Made by a program: the position numbers and the translations under genes. The notes beneath the pieces are model-generated. The model was not told the DNA's origin. It worked only from the letters and a program-made list of their open reading frames with translations, and did not search any database. From Methylocaldum sp002005105 (GTDB taxonomy: Bacteria; Pseudomonadota; Gammaproteobacteria; Methylococcales; Methylococcaceae), in contig NZ_CP194902.1 of the NCBI RefSeq assembly GCF_051027545.1, positions 2,666,001-2,730,000 on the forward strand: DNA of 64,000 nucleotides, written 5' to 3'. This document shows, piece by piece, positions 35,966 to 43,934 of the stretch. Numbering within the stretch: the first letter of the stretch is position 1; every line of letters begins with the position of its first letter.

Positions 35966-36166
35966 TTACATCGACTCGCATAGGGTATCCCGCTTTTTGC
36001 TTAGGTTCGGAAGCGCTCGGCGAATTACCACGCCAAGACCTACGGCCACCAGCAGAACCAGCGGAAATTCAACGACCGCAGACGCGATCACCATTAACAC
36101 GAAAAAGCCAAGAGTCGCGATCAGCACCAAGAATGGGATGATCGCAAGAAGCAATAAAATGTGCAT
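35966..36166 (-). CDS. Small two-helix membrane protein (66 aa)
   Basis: ATG 36164-36166 is chosen because GGAG lies 6 bp before it; in-frame ATGs further up have no ribosome site. It is almost entirely hydrophobic: MHILLLLAIIPFLVLIATLG and FPLVLLVAVGLGVVI form one or two helices, ending in a basic tail (RRALPNLSKKRDTL). An intrinsic terminator follows. No family is recognised. This could be a small stress or type I toxin-like peptide, but no antisense RNA is evident. Confidence 0.65.
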   Translation of the reverse strand: MHILLLLAIIPFLVLIATLGFFVLMVIASAVVEFPLVLLVAVGLGVVIRRALPNLSKKRDTLCESM

Positions 36167-36439
36167 ATTAGTCTCCATAGTTTGATCTACGGAAATAATC
36201 ATAGCTGAACTCAGCTATTTGTGTAACGAAAATTTGTATAAATTCAGGAAACAAATCGGCTCGTAGTCATTCATAAGGCTTCGCTATGAAAACAATAGCG
36301 GATGGCTTATGTCTTGGGAGGCGACGGAAGGCTGATTTGTAGACGTTAGGAATTGATCCGACCCGGCCAGAGCATTTCGCTTCAGTATGAGGGGCCGGAG
36401 GAGATCCGGGAAGCGGAGTAGGGGAGTGACGTCAGTGCG

Positions 36440-36479
36440 TCATGGCAAGATCAGGTCGATCTTGGCGAGTTGAGCGATT
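36440..36479 (-). repeat. Copied 3' end of the RES toxin gene
   Basis: Forty bases, one substitution from 38371-38410, still encoding the ending IAQLAKIDLILP and its TGA. The scrap lies just past the stop of the AAA ATPase gene, so the ATPase segment 36480-38370 is bracketed by direct copies of the RES 3' end. Confidence 0.85.
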
Positions 36480-36499
36480 GAACATTTTTTATCCGGGAC

Positions 36500-37708
36500 T
36501 TATGTTTGCCTCCTGTGCTTATTCGGTCGATCGAATTCAGGCATGACGCGGAGCATAAATTCATCGAAAAGTGGTACGGTAAAAGTCATGTCGCCATGGG
36601 AAGGGCTATAGACCATCCCTTTTTTGATAAGGCTGGCCCGCACCGGACCGAGGGTGGTAATTTTTACCTCCAGTAAATCGGCGATATCCGCCGTTCGATA
36701 GGGGCCGGGGCCAAGCTCAGCCATGGCGCGGAGATACTGCTTTTCCCGGGGGGTAAGGCGATCAAAGCGTACCCGAAAGAAATTTGCATCAAGGCGTTTA
36801 GTAACCAGATCCGTTGTCTCACGTACATCTTGAAGGTTAATCGGTGACACCTGCGCATGATTCCATGACTGATAACCCCATTCTTGAAGAAAGTATGGAT
36901 AGCCTTTTGTCAGCCGAAAAATTTCATGCAGTGCATCCGAATCAATGGATTCTCCTGCATTTATAATTGGGTCACGAATCGCCTTGGCAGCATCTGATTC
37001 TGCAAGGGGCCCGACATCAGGGAAATTGAACAACCGCTCGGCGTAGGATTTGGATTCACCGGCCAATCCCGGAAGAATTGGCAGTCCAGCCCCGACCAGT
37101 ACCAGAGGAAGCTTACGCTGCTGCATTTTGTGCATAGCCATAATCAAGGCGCTCAGCTCTTGCGAGTTGAAATATTGAATTTCGTCAATCAGAATCGATA
37201 TAGCTGTGCGGCGGTCATCCGCTGCCTCGGCAACCGCCGTAAAGAGATTTGAGAGATCGACTTCCAAATCACCGCTGTCGGCAGCACCTTGTTCCGGCTC
37301 GATATCCAGTCCGATTTCGACGTCTCCCACCGTAATCTTGATTCCACTGATAAAGCTTTTGAGCACTCCTATCCCTCGACGAACCTTGTTACCATTCCCG
37401 GCGATCCGGTCCAGATCAAAAAGCAGACGACGCAGATGAGGGGCTAGAAGCAATGCCAGAGATTTATTTTCATGAGCCTCGATTAGGATAGTTCGATATC
37501 CCTCGCCTTGGGCCATCCGTTCCATTTCGTTGAGGAGTACCGTTTTTCCCACACCGCGCAGCCCGGTTATCAGAAGACTTTTCTCGGGGCGCTTCGCGAG
37601 CACTCGGCCGAAAAGGACCTGAGCCTGCTCCAGGATACTGTCGCGACCTGCCAGTTCCGGCGGTGGAGAACCCGCTCCAGGAGAAAATGGATTCCGAATT
37701 CTGTCCAT
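36500..37708 (-). CDS. AAA/STAND-like ATPase
   Basis: 402 residues from ATG 37706-37708, preceded by GAGAGG. An upstream in-frame ATG at 37720 would overlap this site. Walker A is LLITGLRGVGKTVLL near residue 50. Walker B is ILIDEIQYFNS near 185; the sensor-like VLVGAGLPILPGLAGES follows. The C-terminus looks like a winged helix (LTPREKQYLRAMAELG, ADIADLLEVKITTLGPVRA). This is the architecture of stand-alone AAA_16-type ATPases, often regulators or defence modules. No effector gene is adjacent. A long inverted repeat covers its promoter region. Confidence 0.85.
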   Translation of the reverse strand: MDRIRNPFSPGAGSPPPELAGRDSILEQAQVLFGRVLAKRPEKSLLITGLRGVGKTVLLNEMERMAQGEGYRTILIEAHENKSLALLLAPHLRRLLFDLDRIAGNGNKVRRGIGVLKSFISGIKITVGDVEIGLDIEPEQGAADSGDLEVDLSNLFTAVAEAADDRRTAISILIDEIQYFNSQELSALIMAMHKMQQRKLPLVLVGAGLPILPGLAGESKSYAERLFNFPDVGPLAESDAAKAIRDPIINAGESIDSDALHEIFRLTKGYPYFLQEWGYQSWNHAQVSPINLQDVRETTDLVTKRLDANFFRVRFDRLTPREKQYLRAMAELGPGPYRTADIADLLEVKITTLGPVRASLIKKGMVYSPSHGDMTFTVPLFDEFMLRVMPEFDRPNKHRRQT

Positions 37709-37722
37709 GGCGCCTCTCATTT

Positions 37723-37780
37723 ATAGGAAATTATTCATAATTATACGCCTGGCATCGTATAAATACGAATAAAATCCTAT
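37723..37780. promoter_or_regulatory. Nested palindromes upstream of the ATPase gene
   Basis: Outer arms ATAGGAAATTATTC (37723-37736) and GAATAAAATCCTAT (37767-37780) are an imperfect 14-bp inverted repeat. Between them is CGTAT-AA-ATACG (37756-37767). The block is AT-rich, starts 15 bp before the ATPase start and is a likely operator plus promoter. Confidence 0.6.
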
Positions 37781-38370
37781 AGAATCCATTCCTTCACCAG
37801 GAACCGCGCGGCGGCGGGCTTCTCGCATTGGCCTTGCCGACGGCTTTAGCAAGCGTGTTCTTCGGTCGCTGCGCTGATGTCAGATACACGTCGGGTGCTA
37901 CGGTCGTACAGGACGGAATCTTGAGATCGAAATATGGGGCCGATCGGGGATAAGGGCGTGGCCCGGTTCAAGGCCACCAATATGCTGACCGGCCAGAGCC
38001 TTTCGCTTGTCTACGAGGGTCCTCCCCGATTCGATGTGCCGGTGGTCTGCGGCTTTTACCAGCCTCTGCAGAGCATCTGGCCGAAGCTAAAGAGCTGGAT
38101 CGATTCGATCCCCACATCTGTACTATGCCTTACAGGCGTGGAATCTCATTCCGGATTGAAGGGTGCCGACCCCATTGGGAAGTCGGTTCGACGCCGACTG
38201 TTTGGCGTCAAAAAAGAGAAGGCAGAACAACGGTGTTGGGGGATGGGGAATCTGCCTTCTCGAAGGGCTGTATTAGATCGAGATGGATGTCGAATAGTAA
38301 TAGTAATAGTAATAGTAATAAGGAAGAGTCCCTAACCCTTGGCCCCGGTCAAGGAGGCGCCAGTTGCGGC
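37781..38370. other. Spacer with relic-like sequence
   Basis: No confident gene. The frame from 37934 reads GPIGDKGVARFKATNMLTGQ then SLSLVYEGP, and a similar string (GQSISLQYEGP) can be read at about 36363-36400, so both may be scraps of one duplicated gene. It ends in a short tandem repeat at 38293-38320. Confidence 0.4.
38293..38320. repeat. Hexanucleotide tandem repeat (AATAGT)
   Basis: About 4.7 perfect copies of AATAGT in a row. A candidate slippage site, but it is not inside a recognisable gene or promoter. Confidence 0.85.
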
Positions 38371-39022
38371 TCATGGCAAGATCAGATCGATCTTGGCGAG
38401 TTGAGCGATTCTAAGCAACTCGATGAACATCTTGCCCTCGAGCAGGGCTTGTGAGGGGGCCGTCGAATAAAGCTCGGCGCCCACGCGGTCGCCGAAGACG
38501 ACGAAGCACTGGGCTTGGTCGTATTGGCGAGACACCCAGATCAGGCCATCGACCGTCCTCGGGTGACGATAAAAGGTTTCGCTCCAGCGCCGAGTGTCCG
38601 GATAATGGGTGGCATTGGATTCGATCAGCGCCACGCGAGTAATCGGAATCCGCGCTCCGCCCAATCCAAATCCCCGAAGGTCCATCAGTGTGAGGTCTCG
38701 GCGAACGGCCACCTGAGAGACCATGAGATCCGTCAGGCTGGCGGTAAAGACCCGGCGCGCCCGAAGCTCCTGATCACCGGCGGGCACGAAGCGGAACACG
38801 GATTCCGACAGGGCGCCTTCCAGGCTATCCGCCCCATAAAGCGTGGGCACGATGCGGCCATCGACCACCAGTGGAGAAAATCGAGCCTGCCCCGCACCAC
38901 TCGCATTGAATTGATCCGGCGCATATCGGCGCGGGTGAACTCTGAAAAAAAGGCCGGTCGGCCGGCCAGGTCGCGATCAGCGGATCGAGGTGTTCGGGCG
39001 GCGGCGGTTCCGGGAACCGCAT
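38371..39022 (-). pseudogene. RES-domain toxin with homopolymer frameshift
   Basis: ATG 39020-39022 (overlapping the antitoxin stop as TAATG) opens MRFPEPPPPEHLDPLIATWP. The frame breaks at a run of seven A on the plus strand (38945-38951). With six, the reading becomes PFFRVHPRRYAPDQFNASG and runs through the RES core (VPTLYGADSLEGALSESVFR, then a Tyr/Arg-rich strand) to TGA at 38371-38373. An internal GTG at 38868 leaves a 165-residue product without the first Arg of the site. RES toxins deplete NAD+; this one is probably off, or phase-variable. Confidence 0.82.
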
Positions 39023-39795
39023 TAACCCGGAAATTCGGAGAGTTCGTGGTCGAGCGCCGCAATCACCGCTTCGGGATGGTCATCCATGAGCGACATGGGG
39101 GTGCGCTCATCCAAAAAGCTGTTCGGCGTCACGAACCAGAAGGCCAGGCTCCAGCCTTCGAGTCGTCCCTTGGCGTGCGCCAGGATCTCTTTCATGATCG
39201 GCTTGGGATGTCCCGTTTCCGGATCGAACTGAAAGGCCGGATACCACTGTTCGCCGCGGAAGTCGACGGCAAACACAAGCCCTTTGGCTTTCAGTCGATT
39301 GGCGCAAGCCGCTCGGTTTTTGGCTTCCGAGGCATTCAGATCGGCCACGTCTTCGCTGTTCAACAAGCCGGGATCACGCGCGAATTCGGCGCGCAGCCGA
39401 GCGTTTCGGATAACGTGGTGCGCCAAACTCTCCTGTGTGTAGAGTTCCGGCTTGTCTTCCAGAAACCGGAGCGTTGCATCGATAGTGTCCCAGCGCTTTT
39501 GCTCAGCCGCCTCCGGCGCCTCATCCGTCAGGCGCTGATAGAGGGCGTCACGGGCAGCCTCGTTATCGAAAAACAGGGTGAGCGGGAAAAGGGGTGATTG
39601 ACTTGGCGGTTCGGATGCAGAAGGCTTCTGGGCTTTCGAAAACCGGCCGCTGTGATCTCGAACAACCCACTGGCCGCGCGCCGCCAGTGAGGGTTTGGTG
39701 CGCGGCTTGATACCGACGGCCACCACGCTCGAGAGCACCGGTCGCTCGCGCGGGGGTCTCTTTTTCGAGGGGCTGTCTTTGCAATGGGAGGTCAT
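39022..39795 (-). CDS. Antitoxin for the RES toxin (long form)
   Basis: 257 residues from ATG 39793-39795. The N-terminal 80 residues are basic and proline-rich (SKKRPPRERP). The C-terminal domain (RLKAKGLVFAVDFRGEQWYP, FQFDPETGHPKPIMKEIL, LAFWFVTPNSFLDERTPMSL) is the toxin-binding domain typical of antitoxins coded directly before RES toxins. The stop overlaps the RES start. It appears intact and would still bind DNA or toxin. The DNA-binding part is not of an obvious helix-turn-helix type. Confidence 0.8.
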   Translation of the reverse strand: MTSHCKDSPSKKRPPRERPVLSSVVAVGIKPRTKPSLAARGQWVVRDHSGRFSKAQKPSASEPPSQSPLFPLTLFFDNEAARDALYQRLTDEAPEAAEQKRWDTIDATLRFLEDKPELYTQESLAHHVIRNARLRAEFARDPGLLNSEDVADLNASEAKNRAACANRLKAKGLVFAVDFRGEQWYPAFQFDPETGHPKPIMKEILAHAKGRLEGWSLAFWFVTPNSFLDERTPMSLMDDHPEAVIAALDHELSEFPG

Positions 39796-40145
39796 GGCTT
39801 TGATGATCCAAATGATCGTTAAACTATTTTAGACCATTCTCACCGGGCGTCTAGTTCCGGTAGGCCCATTCATCGAGCTTGGCGAAGCGATCGTGTTAAG
39901 CCGTATTGATGATGCCCGGCAGGAATTTGACCCGACATGCGCCAAAAAGTGTCTTCCCTTGATGATTGTCGATCAGATCCATCGACAGGCGGCTTTTCTT
40001 CAGAATTCGACTGCCGCCCAGTCTTAGGTTCAGCAACATAACCGTCATCAAGTTGTAACGGGGAAGCCTTACCCTCCGCTCGCAACATCGCATAACCCTC
40101 ACCAACCGGCAGTATCGCTATTTCGACTCAACCGGTCCGCTCCCG
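39796..40145. other. Spacer before the exosortase locus
   Basis: 350 bp with no supported gene. Short minus-strand frames at 39870-40105 have no ribosome site and no recognised content. Confidence 0.5.
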
Positions 40146-40709
40146 ATGATTCGCGCCCTACCGATTCGCCCATTCCGCGGCGGCTGGCCCCGATATCTCA
40201 GCCTGCCGATGCGGTTTTTGCTGCTTTACGGCAGCCTGCAGTGGCTGTACCAGGACGCTCGCGGCGGCGCGCTGGAGCGGCTTCTCATCGATACGCTCAC
40301 GGTGCGGCCGAGCGCCGCCCTGATCGATTGGCTGACCCCCGGCGAACGGGTGATCGCGGAGGGGCACCGCTTGGTCTCGCCCTGGGCCCGGCTGAACGTC
40401 CTGAACGGCTGCGAAGGCACCGAAACCCTGCTGCTCCTCGTCGCCGCCTTCCTCGTTTTTCCAGCCCGCCTCCGACACAAACTCCAGGGGCTGTTAGGGG
40501 GAAGCCTGCTGATCTACACGCTCAACCAGACCCGCATCGTCGGACTCTATTACGCCCTGCGCCACGACCGGGACAGTTTTCAACTGCTCCATGGCGTTCT
40601 CGCGCCGACCCTGATCATCCTGGCGGCCAGCCTGTTCTTTCTGGTCTGGGCCAAGCAGGTCCGGTCGACGCCCGAGGCGACCACCGGGAAGGCCGGATGC
40701 GGTCCCTGA
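40146..40709 (+). CDS. xrtH: Exosortase H (XrtH)
   Basis: 187 residues, the short size of XrtH. Several membrane helices are visible (RFLLLYGSLQWLYQ, LLLLVAAFLVFPA, TLIILAASLFFLVW). The exosortase catalytic triad is seen as Cys in NVLNGCEGTETLLLL, Arg in LNQTRIVGLYYALR and His in SFQLLHGVLAP. It is a membrane transpeptidase that should cleave IPTLxxWG-type tails. Its likely substrate, with IPTLPEWGMILMGL, is the gene at 42536. The next gene overlaps its stop and is the usual XrtH companion. Confidence 0.9.
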   Translation: MIRALPIRPFRGGWPRYLSLPMRFLLLYGSLQWLYQDARGGALERLLIDTLTVRPSAALIDWLTPGERVIAEGHRLVSPWARLNVLNGCEGTETLLLLVAAFLVFPARLRHKLQGLLGGSLLIYTLNQTRIVGLYYALRHDRDSFQLLHGVLAPTLIILAASLFFLVWAKQVRSTPEATTGKAGCGP

Positions 40710-41344
40710 TCCTGCGCTTGATCGCCGCCTATGTGGTGGTCGTGACAGGCGTTCTTTGGGGGGGCGACTCTTACGTTCGATCCATGTTCCCCGGGTACGC
40801 CGCGGTGATCGAGCGGCTGCTCCCCGAGTGGCGCATCACAAATCTCAACCTCGATCGGCTCAACCAGGAACCCGTCATCCAGGTCACCGTCCGGCTCGTC
40901 GAACCCTTGCCGGTCGGCGGTCAACGGCTGCCGCCCGGCGGCGAGATCACGGCGTCCACCCTGAAGGGGCATGCGCTCCAGCATCCGCTCGTGCTCTACC
41001 CGATCGTGCTGTCCTGGCCGGGCCCATGGCGCCGGGCCGGCCTGATCCGGCTGGGGATTTCGGTGCCGCTGCTGCTGGCGGTCGAAGGGCTCGATGTGCC
41101 GCTGGTCCTGGTGGGCAGTGTCGAGGATCTGGTGCTCGCCAATCTGGCGCCGGATCAACTGAACCATTCCTTGAGCGTCCGCTGGATGCACACCATGAAC
41201 GGCGGCGGGCGTCTCGCGTTGGCCCTGGCCGCGGCGTGGGCGAGTATCGCCTTCGGCCGTTGGATGGATATCAGATACGCTTCCGGCGCTACGGTCCCGC
41301 GGGCAGTCCCGTGTCGATCAGACCGTGGCGCCGATCGTGGATAA
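40697..41344 (+). CDS. XrtH-associated membrane protein
   Basis: 215 residues from ATG 40697, overlapping the xrtH stop by 13 bp. It has an N-terminal helix (LRLIAAYVVVVTGVLWGG), a periplasmic domain (LEWRIT-like, VIQVTVRLVEPLPVGG) and further helices (LIRLGISVPLLLAVEGLDVP, LALALAAAWASIAFG). A membrane protein of this size and layout next to exosortase H is the normal arrangement, although its role in sorting is not established. Start and coupling are convincing. Confidence 0.82.
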   Translation: MRSLILRLIAAYVVVVTGVLWGGDSYVRSMFPGYAAVIERLLPEWRITNLNLDRLNQEPVIQVTVRLVEPLPVGGQRLPPGGEITASTLKGHALQHPLVLYPIVLSWPGPWRRAGLIRLGISVPLLLAVEGLDVPLVLVGSVEDLVLANLAPDQLNHSLSVRWMHTMNGGGRLALALAAAWASIAFGRWMDIRYASGATVPRAVPCRSDRGADRG

Positions 41345-41530
41345 GGAACACCCCCGTTCCGTGTCGGCTTTGACTGATTTTTCTGTAAGCCGTGGATGGC
41401 CGGCGATTTAAAAGCCGCTTCCGGACCGAGTTTCGGTGTTTGTCCGCGGTTACCCTGTCATTAATCGGTTACCGTCCTGTTATACCAGTGTCACGGAGGG
41501 CCTCTACGGTGCGCGCATCGACCGCTTCCA
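41340..41530 (+). promoter_or_regulatory. Duplicated upstream region, copy 1
   Basis: About 190 bp before the gene at 41546, similar along its length to 42329-42523. The best blocks are GTTACCGTCCTGTTATACCA, GTGTCAC and GGTGCGCGCATCGACCGCTT. It probably contains the promoter. Confidence 0.65.
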
Positions 41531-41545
41531 ATACAACAACGCCCC

Positions 41546-42280
41546 GTGCCGATTCATTCGTATCCGATCTTGTTAGCGCGCCTGGAAACGGCCCGCGCAC
41601 GCCTGCTCGAGTTTCGCGCCGGCGTGCGCACGATCGAGGCCCTTAAGGGGCCCGAGGCCGTCGCCCATTACCTCGTGGTCAATCCACAGGCGACCCGGTT
41701 GACCTTCGAATGCCCGCCCGGCGTTGAGCCCTGGCTCTTGAGCGGCGCCGAAGGCGAGGCCCTTCGGGTCCGCTTGGCGTCGTGGGCGGAGAAGATCAGG
41801 GCACGCCTCTACAAAGCCGGCCGCCGGCATGAGCCTAGCTGGCGGAACGCGGAGCTCGATACCCTCGGCTCTCGCGAAGCCTGTGAACTGGCGCTGTGGC
41901 TGACCCGCGCGGCCTGCACCACGGCCGTGGTCAACCTGATCGCGCGCCGAGAAGGCCCATGGCGCATGCGCCTGGCGCCTTTTGCCGACTGGCTGACCGC
42001 CGATGAACTATGGGCTTTGGACATGCGCCGGAAACGCTTGCATGGCGAGAGTCTTCGCCTCTCTGATGCAGCCTGTCTTCTGGGCGTGTCCTCCGATGAG
42101 CTCATGCGTGAGGTCGAGTGCGGCCGTCTGTCGGTGCTGGGCCGGACGCTCGTCTCGGACGCCGAAGGAGCGTGGCCTTGGGTCCTGGATCGCCTGGCGT
42201 TCACGCGCGGATGCCTCGTGAAAAGCGAGGCGTCGATCGGGACTTCAGGCCGGCTGATCTGGGTGGGCGACACGCGTTAG
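41546..42280 (+). CDS. Unknown protein in the XrtH locus (244 aa)
   Basis: GTG start at 41546, no better ATG nearby. There is no signal peptide and the protein is rich in Arg and Trp. The C-terminal third contains a MerR/excisionase-like helix pattern (LRLSDAACLLGVSSDELMRE, then VECGRLSVLGRTL), so DNA binding is possible. The N-terminal part (LARLETARARLLEFRAGVRT) is helical. It shares a duplicated upstream region with the sorted protein at 42536, suggesting shared control. I do not recognise the family. Confidence 0.65.
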   Translation: MPIHSYPILLARLETARARLLEFRAGVRTIEALKGPEAVAHYLVVNPQATRLTFECPPGVEPWLLSGAEGEALRVRLASWAEKIRARLYKAGRRHEPSWRNAELDTLGSREACELALWLTRAACTTAVVNLIARREGPWRMRLAPFADWLTADELWALDMRRKRLHGESLRLSDAACLLGVSSDELMREVECGRLSVLGRTLVSDAEGAWPWVLDRLAFTRGCLVKSEASIGTSGRLIWVGDTR

Positions 42281-42328
42281 ATGTTACCGTCGGCCATCCC
42301 GGTGCCCGGCACGACGAAAGCTTTTCGG

Positions 42329-42523
42329 GGATAAACACAGTACCCGTTTCGTGTAAGTTTTGGCGGAAAATCGTGTAAGCCTTGGATTACGGACAGTCCG
42401 AAAGCCGCGTCCCGTCTGACTTCCGATGTTTTCCGCATTTTTGCTTGTCACACGGCCGTTACCATCCTGTTACACGATGGTCACATTGGGCTTCTATGGT
42501 GCGCCCATCGACCGCTTGCAAGG
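42329..42523 (+). promoter_or_regulatory. Duplicated upstream region, copy 2
   Basis: Similar to 41340-41530: GTTACCATCCTGTTACACGA, GGTCAC and GGTGCGCCCATCGACCGCTT in the same order and spacing. It ends just before the ribosome site of the IPTLxxWG protein. Confidence 0.65.
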
Positions 42524-42535
42524 AATGACAGAAAC

Positions 42536-43906
42536 GTGAACCGTCTGATTATGAGTCTTCTCGGGCTGGGCCTCTTCGTGGCCGCGTCAGGCCAGGCGGC
42601 GCCTATCGACGAGGCCCGCCTCAAGGGGCTGGCCTGGCTGATTCAACATCAACACGGCGACGGCCGCTGGGAAAGCGTGCCGGGGCTCGAGGTCGCGGCG
42701 ACCGCCGCCGCGGTCGAGGCGCTGGTCAACGCCGGCGTGACCCAGGGCGAGGCTTATGCCAAAGGCGTCGCCTGGCTCCAGAATCATCCGGCGTCCAGCA
42801 CCGACACCCTGGCCCGGCAGATCATGGCGCTCTCGCGGGCCGGGCGGGATACCTCGGCCTTGGTCTCGCGCCTGATCGCCTGGCGCAACGACGCCACGAA
42901 AAGCTGGGGCGCCTACGACCACTTCAGCGGCAGTTTTCCCGACACGTCCCTGGCAATGGACGCCATCCAGGCGACCGGAACCGCGTATGCCGATGCGGGG
43001 TTCGGCATCGGCTTCATCGTCAACCGGCAAAACACGGATGGCGGCTGGCCTTATGTCAAAGGGGATATCGGTACGCCGCCCAGCAAGATCATCCCCACCG
43101 CCCATAACCTCATCACCCTCAATCGCTATAAAACCGTCTATGCGGTCCAGTCTTACATCAACAGCGGGATCGCGTGGCTGAAAGCGCAACAAAAAGCCGG
43201 GGGCGGTTTCGGCGAAGGCAGCACCGGCACGGTGTTGGAAACCGCCTTGGCGTATCGGGCGTTGGTGGCGGAATTGGGGACTAACGACGCCGCCGCCCTC
43301 AATGCCCAAACCTACTTGCTCGGCCAGCAGCAGGCCGATGGCGATTGGGGTGGCCACGATGCCTTGTTGACCAACCTGACCCTCGCCGGCCTCCCGGCCA
43401 CAACCTTGGCGGACACGGACAACGACGGGTTGCCGGACGGCGTGGAAACCTCGGCCTTGCTCGGCACCAATCCCAGTGTGCCGGATGGTCGGGGGCTGGC
43501 CCAGGGGAACGGCCAGAGCGTGGTCGGGGTGAATGAACCCAGCGTGTTGCTGCAGGCGATCCTCCATCAGCCCTACGCCGCCTCGTTGACCGCCGGCGGC
43601 GGCACGCCGCCCCACACCTGGACCCTCACCGCGGGCAAGCTGCCGGACGGTCTCAATCTCAATACGGCCACCGGCCAAATCAGCGGCACGCCGACCAGCC
43701 TCGGCGCCTTCAACTTCATCTATCGCGTCGCCTCGAGCGATACCCAAGTCTACACCACGGGCCGGATCGAGGTGGTGTCGCCGGTCGCCGAGGTCTCCGA
43801 TTCCGACATTCCGACCCTTCCCGAATGGGGGATGATCCTCATGGGCCTGTTGCTCATCGCGACCATGGCGCATCTGGATCGCCGGAAATCACGGGATCTC
43901 CGCTAA
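42536..43906 (+). CDS. IPTLxxWG-CTERM protein with prenyltransferase/squalene-cyclase-like repeats
   Basis: 456 residues; GTG start with CAAGGAATG upstream. The signal peptide ends SGQA. Repeats with QxDGxW-like cores (LIQHQHGDGRWESVPGLEV, VNRQNTDGGWPYVKGD, QQQADGDWGGHDALL) form an alpha/alpha barrel related to squalene cyclases and prenyltransferases, probably non-enzymatic or glycan-binding here. Then come a calcium-loop (ADTDNDGLPDGVETSALLGT), a putative-Ig segment (LPDGLNLNTATGQISGTP) and the sorting tail IPTLPEWGMILMGLLLIATM followed by DRRKSR. It is a clear substrate for exosortase H at 40146. Confidence 0.9.
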   Translation: MNRLIMSLLGLGLFVAASGQAAPIDEARLKGLAWLIQHQHGDGRWESVPGLEVAATAAAVEALVNAGVTQGEAYAKGVAWLQNHPASSTDTLARQIMALSRAGRDTSALVSRLIAWRNDATKSWGAYDHFSGSFPDTSLAMDAIQATGTAYADAGFGIGFIVNRQNTDGGWPYVKGDIGTPPSKIIPTAHNLITLNRYKTVYAVQSYINSGIAWLKAQQKAGGGFGEGSTGTVLETALAYRALVAELGTNDAAALNAQTYLLGQQQADGDWGGHDALLTNLTLAGLPATTLADTDNDGLPDGVETSALLGTNPSVPDGRGLAQGNGQSVVGVNEPSVLLQAILHQPYAASLTAGGGTPPHTWTLTAGKLPDGLNLNTATGQISGTPTSLGAFNFIYRVASSDTQVYTTGRIEVVSPVAEVSDSDIPTLPEWGMILMGLLLIATMAHLDRRKSRDLR

Positions 43907-43934
43907 TTCAAGGCTCAGCCGAAAGGAACCGTCC

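Noticed and set aside
36966..37439. Plus-strand frames within the ATPase gene
   Set aside because: Serine/arginine-rich shadow translations without start signals.
38293..38320. Short tandem array considered as CRISPR-like
   Set aside because: It is a simple hexanucleotide without spacers. No cas gene or spaced repeats exist in the window.
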